Source: Symsagittifera roscoffensis (lineage: Eukaryota; Xenacoelomorpha; Acoela; Convolutidae). From it: 64,000 nucleotides of DNA. The stretch is from contig NC_087063.1 in the NCBI RefSeq assembly GCF_963678635.1, forward strand, positions 39,506,759-39,570,758. The letters are read 5' to 3'. Each line of letters opens with the position of its first letter. The stretch's first letter is position 1. The translations under genes were made by a program, and so were the position numbers. Below the pieces are notes generated by a model. The model made no database searches and had not been told where the DNA came from. It saw only the letters and a program-made list of their open reading frames with translations. This document shows positions 22,250 through 33,300 of the stretch, in pieces.

Positions 22250-23165
22250 CAAAATTAGGCAGACAGACAATAACCTAAATTAGCCAAAATTTTCTATTTG
22301 CACGAAACAATTTTTTCCGCAACTTGGATCAAAGCTAAACCATTGAGCTACGGGAATTAAGCCGACGAAAAAGAAAACAGACGGACGGTAGTCCGAAAAA
22401 GCACAAAGTTTGCAAAAAAAAGGGCCCAGCCGGATTCGAACCGCAAATCTTTGTCGTCTCAAGCAGTTGTTATACCTCTACGCCAGATGCGCTAGATAAT
22501 TGATTGGATTTGATTTTATAGTTAGCAACCGGTAACAAAGTCGAAAACACCTAAGCAGAAACCCATCATGCCGAAAAGAAATTCAAAAAGTTCTTAACTT
22601 ATAAAAAAAATGTACCCTTTTCGCCTCAGAGCACACACATGAGCACAAAATTTTTTTTCGGACGTAAAGAGGTAATAAGAGGCCACTAGGTCGATATTAA
22701 TTAGGCCGAAATTTTTTCAGCCGATAAAAAGACGAATAAAAAGTGAAGTTTCAACAAATCGAGCTGGTAAAATTACAGCCAATGTGAAAAGCAAATTTCA
22801 GTGCGGCCGGATTTTTAAAACGCTGAAAACAACTGTAGTAAAAAGTGTTTACAGCTTAAGTAAAATGATTGCTAGATAAAGCAATCAAGCCGACAAAATA
22901 TAAGCAGACAATTTATAGGCCGATTTTTTTTGAACCGGAACATAACCGTTTGAAAAAACTGGTCCTAGTCAGATTTGAACCCAGGGTCTTTGGCGTCCTA
23001 GGAGCATTCGTTAACTCCAGGTTAAGTATGCAAGAGACACTACAACGTTTGATTTTATTGTGAACTAAGGTACCACTAGGAGTCCAATGAGTCCTGTAGA
23101 CAAAGTTGTTTACGGGAAAAAAAAGTCTAGTACCCGATTGCGATACCCTTGCTATCGCAAGGTTA
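22250..23165 (-). mobile_element. Composite repeat with tRNA-like modules (inverted partner of 1.04-2.05 kb)
   Basis: On the minus strand: 5' end near 23,160 (TTGCGATAGCAAGGGTATCG), SINE-A module with A-box-like AACCTGGAGTTAACG and B-box-like GGGTTCAAATCTG, linkers with GCCGAC/GCAGAC, then a second tRNA-like module at about 22,428-22,497 with A box TGGCGTAGAGGTATAAC and B box CGGTTCGAATCCGG. The last has the best tRNA likeness in the window but its anticodon arm does not close. The order of parts equals 1,035-2,050 over about 0.9 kb. Confidence 0.65.
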
Positions 23166-23779
23166 ATTAGAACACGAGTCAACAATTTAAGACAGCAAGG
23201 TGTTATGGCGCAGCCGAGAGAGTAATTGATTCAAATTTAAGCAGTGGGCTGAGTCAAAACCTGTTGCCGGCTCGTTTTTATTTTTCAAAGTTTGTTTTGT
23301 TTTTGACGTAAATTGCATTTGAAACATCCGTTTTTGGCTGGTTTGTGAAGTGCAGCTTTGACTCGGTGTCAAAAAGATTTGAAATGGAGATAAATTTAAG
23401 ATAGTATATTTTATTATGCCAATGAACGTATTTCAGACACTTATGCTGATTTGCTTTTTTTAAGAGAAAATCTTAAATGGTTAACGCTCAAATTTTGATG
23501 ACTTTTCAAGATCAGTTCTAATTCATTTGCTAGAACTGTCATCAAAATCAAAATCGCAGCCATCAAAAGCAAATGTTAAATTGACGCTAAAAGAGCGTTT
23601 GTGACTTGTTTCGGAAAAGGATTTCTTTTTTTAGATTTCGCAGTGGAATAAAAAAACTACCCATTGACCCAGTTTTTTTTTAATTGAGTCAGTTTTATAA
23701 AAAAGAATTTCATTTGAGATTTTTTTCTTCGAGAGTTCAAAAACATTGTTTTTGGCACTGTTTAAATTTTTGTTGACTA

Positions 23780-23990
23780 TGTAAGAGTCGATGAACGAGG
23801 TTCAGACTCTTATATAATTCGTGATGATTTTTTTTTTTCAGGAAAAGTCAAATTTTTTCGGGCTCAATTTTTTTTTGCGGTTTGATTTTTGATTTCTTTT
23901 CAAGTTCAGTTATTTCCTTTGCTTAAAGGAAGGCAAAAGCACTAGCCAGTAGCGAAAGTATTAAAGTCACAAAAAAAGATCGGCTACTGC
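23780..23990 (+). repeat. Dispersed repeat family E, partial
   Basis: Starts with a small inverted repeat, AAGAGTCGATGAACGAGG then TTCAGACTCTT, followed by ATTCGTGATGATTTTTT and TTTCAGGAAAAGTC, as at 37,490. Nothing coding. Confidence 0.45.
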
Positions 23991-24251
23991 TCATGATCGT
24001 GATTCCGAAGTGGCGGGCCTGCACAACAATTTCTGGGATCATCTGGTTGTTATTCATCTGCGCTCCTGTGGAAGTTTGATGCCGAAAGGAAGATTCAATT
24101 GGAATCAGGATTCACATTGTAGAGGCCGAGTTGACAGGCCGAATTTTATGTTGAGAGGCCGAATTTGGCACCGTTGGATAGGCAACATGGTTGTTTGCGC
24201 GCTGTGGAACGACTAGCGAGCTTTGATTACTATTCATATTTCAGGTTTAAA

Positions 24252-24278
24252 ATGACTTCACTCTGGCGGTTGTGTTAA
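24252..24278 (+). promoter_or_regulatory. Short upstream ORF before the TIR gene
   Basis: ATG at 24252 opens an eight-codon frame ending TAA at 24278, 57 bp before the likely start codon of the TIR gene at 24336. If the transcript includes it, it could dampen translation. A TTTCAG acceptor-like site precedes it at 24,239-24,244, so the 5' UTR may be spliced. Inference only. Confidence 0.35.
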
Positions 24279-24335
24279 GCTTTGAAAAGCTGATTGGCTT
24301 GTAGGAGTAGAAGTATCTCAAAAGCCTTGTTCAAC

Positions 24336-27300
24336 ATGGCAGAGACAGATGGTGAAAAAGTGGTGAAGCATTATGACATAGTGATCTCGTATGCGTCTGA
24401 TGCGGACGAGAGTGTGTGTCTACGAATGAGAGAGGAGCTGGTAGAGAGAGGCTACAGTGTATTTATGGACATATTCAGACAGTACCCGAAACAGAGTGTC
24501 ATCAACACAATCATCCACAATGCACACTTCTTCATTGGTGAGTTTTCTCAACTGGTTGCTCCTCCCTTGTAGACTCGGCAGCTCAAAACCTCGGCTATCG
24601 AAAAGCATGTTTTTTTTCTTTCGAAAATCTGATAAAACTGTTGTCCGAAAATGTGACCGAATGTGGCCTGAAAGTATCTCTTGTTGCCAAACATGGCATC
24701 TTGTTATTTTGCTAGTATGTTTTCAGCTTGTCTGACACAGCGTTACATGACTGAGAAGAGTAGGGAGAGAGATCTGGCTTTGAATCTGGAGACGGACCCC
24801 AAACGAAAACTCACTATACAAGTTGCGTTCCTGGACAACATATTGGACAGAAACAACACTGATGTCAAGTATCTGCACGGTTCGTATCTGCCATGTCGAT
24901 TTTTGATGCTTTATAGTGTACGCGGCTCCATTCTGCTGATTAATTTTTGGCATTGGTGAAGGAGGCGGGGTTGAAATTATGAAAATCATTGATCGTTTAT
25001 CTATTACAACGCTTAAATTTGAACAAAAAAAAACTTGGATTCTTGAATAATGCTATTGAAAGAAACATAAATTCTAGGATGAAATCTTTTAAAAGGTCAA
25101 AAAACTTGCCCAATATGCTACAGTTATTCTATGTTGTATAAATTCCACAGCAGGACGCGGGATCTACGCAGATTTTGCAGATGCTAGGAAAACGTTTGAG
25201 GAAGCATTCAAGGTAATCGATAATGCATTGAACAGCAAGAGTCAGCGTGTAAAGTACTGCATTCCACGAGACGGAAAATGGCGCAACTTTAACGCTTCAT
25301 TGATGCAGTTGTTCGGGAAGAAAGAGACGAGTGTGATGATCTCGTACTGCTGGAAGCCAGAGGCTACTGGCGAATTGTGTCGCCGGATTAAAGACAGACT
25401 GATAGGGGAGGGCTACAGTGTGTGGATAGATGTGGACAAGATGGCCGGCAACATTGAAAATGCAGCCGCAGAGGGAGTGACCAACTCATGCTGCTTCATT
25501 GGTCAGTCAAGTAAACTTATTGGTCAAGAATAGAGAGAGCAGATTGATCGAAAATGTTTCGTTGGGCAAAATTTAGTCATCAATTAGGTGCTCGAACTGG
25601 GACTAAGGCCTTCCTTGGACATTTTTTCTTGAAAGATATTTTAGTTGCACCCTAAGAACTGGAGTTATCAATGTGTTAAACTAATATATTTTCCCTTTTT
25701 CTCAACATCAGCAACGCTTGATGGTTCTACTTACATATGCGTCTTTTTGAAACATGTCTCTCGCGTTTCAGCATGTTTGAGTGCGTCTTATGCTGAGAGT
25801 AACGAGTGCGGCAAGGAGCTCTCGTTCGCTAGCAAGTTGTGGAGAGAGAAGGAGATTCATCTGCTGCCTCTGTTTGTTGGCAGCAGCCTAGACGAGAAGA
25901 ATGGGGACAGTGACAATGCCTTCGACATGAATGCATTTGTGGCAGAACGAGTTGAGAAAAACGACAATGATCCAGATTGGATAGGTATTCACTTTCTTAA
26001 AATCTCAAGATCATCAATTTTGATACGCGTTAACTCAGCAATGATGATTTTTATCTCGGTAAGAAGCATCTGAAAACGTCTGGTTCTCTGACGCTTTCTA
26101 GTGGTGGATCTGATTTCTGGCTTCGCCAGGATGCTATACGCAGCAAACCAACACCCCTATCTCCCAGGGGTCGTTTGGGGGGGGGGGGGTGTTCTCAGAA
26201 GAACGGGGGCTCCGAATTTTTACGAAATTAGTATACTCATACTACTAATTCGCTCTAGCATTAAATCTTACCCTTGTCTCTACAAATGCTAGTCTCCAAT
26301 CAAAATTAAGATAGCAATTTTTGAACACCTCTCCATACTAATTTAACTTGCGAACTAGAATTTTTTCATGAAAAAAAACTTCTTACAACTATCTACGTTT
26401 TTATTAGGAAACCTCAACAACCCGAGGAATCCCTCTCTCAGTCTAATGTTAAAGCGCGTGCCCTGGGATCCTAAGGTCTTGGATTGGAGTCGCGGTCGGA
26501 CTTAGTTGTTCCGACCATTGAAAATGGGGATTAACTTTGTATTCGGGCGTTTTAGGTTTTTTTGTTTCCCACGCAAAATCAGGTACCACAAATAATCATC
26601 AGACTGGGTTTAGTGATATATCATATTGAAGCCCTTTTATTCGTGATTCGGACGACATTAAAAAATTTTCAAAATTTTCCCAGTGTCGAGAAAAACCGGT
26701 TTGAAGGTTTTGATTTTGGTCTAATTTCGAACTAAAATGGCGTGAGCGCGTAGGTTAACAAGCTGAATTATGCCTAATTTAAGACCTTGAAACTTAATTT
26801 AAAGCATGTAAAACTAGTTTTTGGAGTTTTTTAGCTTCATTTAGCGAAAATTTTTCATTCTACGAAAATTTTTGTCCAAGTTGCCTATATTACTATGAAT
26901 GTCTAATATGCCTAAAATATATTTTTACGTCAGATCCTTTTATCACACCAAGCAGAAAAAACTAATTTGGAAAAAAAACTTTCTAAACCGTAATTTTCTT
27001 AAGACTATCTATCGTCGGAACATTGTGCTAATTGCACAGTAACCGGCTATCCTTTTTTTTGTGTTTGGAGGTGATTTTTTTTAAATCTAATAATTGCTAG
27101 TCCATCGTTTTGTGCTGATTTGTTAACATACTTTCATTCGCTGGAATTGTTTTCTTCTCTCAACAAATCTTGACTTAAATTGAAGGTTGTTCTGTAATTT
27201 GTATATTTATCAACTCTCTTTTTTCTTTCTTGATTTTCCCCGCTCAAATTGTTTTGGCTTATATTCAATCAGCAAAATCGCTTTAGTTTCCATCGTTTGA

Positions 27301-30300
27301 AAATGAAAAAGTTTTTAAAGGTAGTTTTTCTCCAAGTAATGTCGGCTTAAGAAATTTTAATAATTAACATCATAATCTTTGTTTTACTTTTTTTCTTCAA
27401 TTTTGCTAATATGTATGTTTATTGCTAAGCAACTGTGAACTTTTGTTTAGATTTAGACAAAGTTCAACGTGTCGATTTTGCGAAGCACGACTTCGAAACT
27501 GCGTTTGCAAAACTATTGAGAGTTTTGGAATCCTACCAAGTGCCCAAAGAACCTTCAAAGTTCGAGTTCAAGGCCATAAATTATGACGCCGAGGAGCGTG
27601 AGGAACGGTCAAGTGTGAGTAGTTTCTCGTGCAAGTCAGGCTCAACAGCGTCGAGGCAGCGAAAAGTAGAACACGATGCAGTATCAGTTGTATCAGGAAT
27701 ATCGTATGCTCATTCTGAATACGGTAGGTCATGACAGATATACAAGACAATAGGTTATCTGAAATGGGACAGACCGAAATAAAAAAAAAACAAGGTTGGC
27801 AGGTTCATGAGAAAATAGCGAAGAATGTTCCGAACACGAGAGTTTTTAAAACGAAATAAAGAAAATTTTTAACTAGTTTAGCTGGGAAATTAAATTGGTT
27901 AATGAACCATAACAACCATTTATTAAATGGTAGATTATTGAAAAATCCTAGATTTACATAGTAAATTCATTCTGAAAATCATTAGTCTGAAAGTAAAAAA
28001 AAAGATGAGGACAGACTAAAGGTTTTTTTAATTGCTCTAAAATTAATCTTCTTCGACCGTTAAAAAGCAACAGAACATTTCCAAAATTACTATATATTTA
28101 CCCCTGCAATCAACCAAGTGTGTTAATACGAACCTGCTTTTTTTTCTACCCTAACTGTAAATGTTCATTAAAAGTGTTCACTTATTTGGAAGTTTCACTG
28201 TAGCATTGGAAATTGCATAGCATCTGTTCTGAGATTTATTTTTTGTGGCTAGTGTTTGGTGTCTATTAAGCTTCCGTGGCTGCGTGGAAAATGCGTGAGA
28301 CTCTCAATCTCTAGTTCGCATGTTCGAATCTCAGAGGAAGCCGAATTTTTAAAAATTTGAGGCTTATTTCTAGTTTTTATTATTGTACATTGCAGAGCTG
28401 CTTTTTGTCGTGTTCTCGCAAGTGTTTGCGAAGCTAAGCTTCGCTTCTGTCTTTGAAAAATGGGCAGATGTCTTGGCAAACTTTATTCTGGCATCAAAAG
28501 GTGCTCTAATATGTCTTGTTTTTTAATGAAAGGAGATAAAAAAACAAACAAGTCGAAATACATTTTTTTCTTGCCGATTGTATTTTTTCAAAGTAGAGAC
28601 CGAATATTATTTAATATCTGGTAGTTCCTTATAGAAATATCATACAATTTTTTTAACATTAGCAATTTCTCGAAGACTTCAGACAATGGAGTTTTCAAGT
28701 AAGATTTGACCGCTTATTTAGGACACTACTAACATCATGCTATATCTTACGTATATACTTGTAACATCTGCACCACCTAGTCTTAAACCTGTTTTTCATT
28801 CAACAAGAGAAAAAATTTTATACACTGAGGTGAAGCAGAGCTTCGCAACACTTGCGATACAATACAACTATAAAAAACCATTAGTCGAAAAAAAATTTAG
28901 ATTTTGAAAAAAAAACAAGTTGAACCAAATTTGTCGTATATCTCCATTAAAAAAAAACAATTATAGGCCCAGCTAAAGCTGGAGGTAGGTGTTTAATAAT
29001 GAATGAGTTTGCTATACTGATGCGGCTCGAATGTTGTGATTTCGAAAATTGGATTTTGCCTAAAACATTATTTGTTTCTCGGCTATAATAAGTGAGAAGA
29101 GTAGGAAACTTTGAGACAATCAGTTTTCTAAGGAAATTTAGGGAATTGCTGCTTCTGCAGGATTAGTTATCGGGCCCGTTCTTTCAATGGAAGTTTTCAT
29201 CTCAGATTTGATTGTGTAAATTTTAGAAAATTCTACAAGCTTCCAAAAAGCGGTCGAAAGTTCTCAAAAACGTTCACAAGACTTTCCAAAATCCATAACA
29301 CTTTCTTGCAAAAAGCAGGTTATGGCTGTTTAAGCAGAAAAGATTTCCAAAGCCGGGTTCTATTGAACACAACCTGAGAACTGGCCTGGTTTTTTACGGG
29401 TTAAGTCAATAAGTTCCCAAAAACACTGTCAAAGTTTAAAAACTGTTCATAGCTAATTTGAAAGATAGGCTTTAAACAACCTGTTCATCCTGTTAAACAA
29501 CATGTTCACCTAGTTAGCGAGAAAAGTAAAAAAAAACAGTCAATAAATCAAAAGTTTGACAATTCCAAGAATCATAGCTTTTTGTGTGAAAAAATTATGC
29601 AGAAACGTTTTTCAGAAGAAATTCACGCAATCTGTAATTTCGATTGAAACCAAAATCTCAGATTTGGGAGTGTAGTTTTCGAGAAGAGACAAAATCTTTC
29701 AAAAATAAACGGTCACAAAATCATAGTTTTTACTTTTCCGAGGGCCAAACATTTGGAGTTAAAAAAAATTGGGCGTAGTCGCATAAGCAGATGAATTTAT
29801 CGAAGCCCGTTCTGAGAATTGAACTCAAAATCTCAGGTATGTCAGGGTAGTTTTCGAAAGTTTAAAAAAACGTTCAAAAAATCAAAAATTTGACTTTTCA
29901 GAAGACGATAACTTCTTGGGTAAAACTGTGTATTAGTTCCCGCTAATGCAGAGGAGCTTCCCAATACCTGTCATCTCATTGAGCTCACATTATCAGATTT
30001 GAGAGGTGAGTTTCCGAGAAAAAGTCAAAAAGATCCACAAAACGGTCATAACTCAAAAGTTTGACTATTCTGAGGGCCATAATTTTATGAGTACAAAAAT
30101 TTGGGCTTAGCTGTTTACACAGGGGAGCTTCTAAAAACCATTCTATTAATTAAAACCAAAATCTCATGATTGAGAGAGGTAGTTTTCGAGATAACGAAAA
30201 GAAAATCATAAATATGGGTCAAATATTCCCCCATACTTTCCCGAAGGCTGTAGGCAGAGGTTTCAAGTAAAGAAAAACTCTAGGGCAATATGCAGCCACA

Positions 30301-33300
30301 CTTAGTAATAACTGGTCTTTCAATTGATACTCCTTTTTTGAAAATCAAGAGAATTTTCTCAGAAAAACTAAAACTTTTGCGAACTTCAACAAACAGCTTA
30401 AGAAACATACTACCAAGTTGAAAAGTGCGGAGGGGAGTGCTAAAATTAGGTTGATCTTGGAGCGTCCCAAGATAAGGTCATTAAACCGATGAAAAATAGG
30501 CCGAAATAATTTTAGCCGACGAATTTTCTAGCGAAACAAAAAAAACAGAAGGAAAAATGAAGCCAAGGTGAGTAAAATTACAAAATGTAGGCGTAAACCA
30601 AACACTAAAAACAACATTAAAAACTGCGCGAAGAAAAAAATATGTCCAAGATGTGACAAATAAGCCGACAACAGATAAGCAGACAAATAATTGGCCGACA
30701 ATATTTTTTTAAACAAAATATTTCCCGTTTCAAAAAAAAACAGGCCCTGGTCAGACTCGAATCTATGAACTTTGCCGTCCCAGGTATATTCGTTACTGCC
30801 AGATGTTCAGATGAGTCCTATGGGCAAAGTTGTTTACTGGAAAAAATTCTAGTACCCGGTTGCTATACCCTTGCTTATCGCAAGGGTAACAAGTGAAAAA
30901 ATCCTGGTATTATAATTGTTTAGCTTGTCTGATAATTTTGGTAAGCTGTTTCTTTTTGATAAATTTTTGAGGCGATTACCATAATTTATGCAATCTGTTT
31001 CTTCTAGTCTAGTTTTTCGGTTGCTTGGAATACCATATCGGGTTGCTTTTCAGTCGTCAATTTTTTTGTTACTAGTTGACTGATTTAGACGAAGCGATAA
31101 TTGATTTCCTTGACTAGAGCAAAATGGTAAGCGACGGGCTTTGCAAATATCGGCTTCTTGAAATTTTGCAACAATTCTCGAGAAATGCGACTATCTTCGT
31201 TTTTTTGTTCCGACCATTGAAAATGGCGAGGAACTTTGTATTCGGGTCTATTTTTTCTTTTTGTTTTCCACGCAAAATCAGGTACCACAAATAATCATCA
31301 CACAGGGTTGAGTGATATATCATATCAAAGCCCTTTCAGTGGTGATTCGAATCACATTTAAAAATTCCCGAACATTCTAGTCTCGGGAACAACCGGTTTG
31401 AAACTTTTGCTTTTTCGTCCAATTTCGAGCGAATAAAGCGAGTGATCAACAGCTGAAGTATGCAAAATTTTCGCCCTAAAAACTTAACTTTAAGCAAGCA
31501 AAATTATTTTATGGAGTTTTTTAGCTCCATTTTGGGAACCAATAAGTTCAAAAAATAGGAAACTTTTCTGCAAAAAAATTTAAAAAAAAATTAGTTTATT
31601 TTGTTTTTCTCGTCAATTTTCTTTAAAAAGTTAGTGTCTAATTTGTTTTTATAATTATGAATGTCTAATATGCCTAAAATATAGTTTTACATCAGTTTTT
31701 TGTCACGTCGCGCTGAAAAACTTCACTAATTTGAAGAAGAAAAAAAAAGCTTTTTCTCGTAGTTTTTTAAAGACTTAGGTCAGAACATTCTGTGCTACTT
31801 GTAACCATTTTCACCTTGAGTAGGTGGATAATATTGGCAGCCCTCTGACCGGAACCGAAGTGGGAGATTTGATTTGTCTTCAGTTGGAATAACCGTAACG
31901 TGTTAATTCGATTTATTTAGTACTCTCTATGTTTTATACGATTATCGCAACAATTAGGCTAAACTATTCTATAAGCTCCTTTGGTGACACGGAAAAAGAA
32001 CCTGCGTCTGAAAAACAAGGGTTGCTGTAAATTGAGATTTTTTAGTTACATGAAAAATCATTACAGTTATTCATTTGTTCATGGATTCTGTAATGAATTT
32101 TAATGAATGGTTGCTTAGATGTTAAATGATTTTTTTTCAATATAAAATAATGTTTCCTTCCTAGGCCGTGACACTTGTCTGTCATCAAAATTGTCGTCTA
32201 TCAGTATCAGCAACGTCATTACGGCTACCAGAAATTGGCCTGATTTTGACATCAGCTCCGAAAGAATAACGGAAATCCTGGTTTTGCCCGACCAATCTGT
32301 GATTCTTTTGGCTGCCGACAAAAATCAGATCATGAAGTACATTCTGAACTCAAAAGGCAAATATGAAGTGAAGCTGAAAAGTGTGAAAGGGTTCACCACT
32401 CAGCCTATATCAATTTGCAGACGCCAGTCGAATCATGTTCACCCGAATGAACTTGTGGTTCTGGAGCGAACCAAAGAGCTGGCAACTGTGTTGTTCACGT
32501 GTTCAGATGTATTCGGCGATAAAACTTACCTCGGGGCTCTGAGGGAGACTTCGTTCACCGTGAGAAGTAACCCGGCTACTGGATTGCTCTATCTAGGAAT
32601 GAGTGCGGGAAATGTGCTAGAGTTCGATTTATCGAAATGCTCTGACAAGTCGTCAAAGGATGAGCTGAACTTCACTAGAACAATTACAGTTGCAGGGTGA
32701 GTATATTTATTTCCGCGCAAAGAGTTAATTATTTGGACAGTTTAACACCTCCCCCCCCCCCCTCTCCCATATTACTTTGACCTCGATTGCGCGTTCTGAC
32801 GTGTGGTTTCACAAATATGTTTGGCATTGAAGAAGAACAAGAAGAAGAAGGCTCAATTCCGATGAAAGAAGTTCATGAAATTCATCATGAATTATTCAAA
32901 ATTATTGTGTAATCAGTACATATACCAAATTGCGCACAGAGGCGGAGCTTCGCATCAATTGCGATAGAACATAAACATAGAACGGGACGTATGCCGAAAG
33001 AAACTAATGTAAGCTACCGAGAAGAAAAAGTTTGCGGAAAACTTGTCGGGAAGCACGATCGCCTCGTTAAATTAGCGTGAAGACAAAACTCGGTTAGACT
33101 CCCGCTGGGCCGGGAAAAATGTTCATAAAAAAGAAGGAACCTCTAACGCGAAAAAAAACTCTGAAACTATACAAAATCGTGGAACTCGGTTATTTGCACC
33201 ACTGCAAGTTCTTCATATGGTATTTCTAAATGATTGATATAGCTGAACCTAAGGTAACAAAGCCGACAGAGCGTGATGAGGTAACATACCGACAAAACAA

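Larger units (their letters stand above)
24336..27723 (+). other. TIR1-TIR2 module of the TIR gene (exons 1-5), internally duplicated
   Basis: The two TIRs have the same exon plan: each is cut by a phase-1 intron right after the strand ending FI, and the next exon starts with an Ala codon split across the intron, then CL(T/S)..Y. Each ends with a DFA...FE.AF motif. Shared intron positions argue that one TIR arose by duplication of the other. TIR1 has lost the Gly of the loop after strand B (FMDIFRQYPK against WIDVDKMAGN), and its later part, LTIQVAFLD, is diverged from LLPLFV in TIR2. Confidence 0.75.

Noticed and set aside
22428-22497. tRNA gene on the minus strand with good A and B boxes
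   Set aside because: The anticodon and T arms do not close, the outer stem is weak, and it lies inside a repeat that recurs at 1.7 kb.
26177-26189. G-quadruplex
   Set aside because: A single homopolymer run near short G runs; length is uncertain and no four-tract pattern is evident.
28271-28345. tRNA gene with a matching outer stem (GCTTCC/GGAAGC)
   Set aside because: The T stem does not pair, and the same sequence with flanks occurs at 15.3 kb and 57.2 kb as a SINE.
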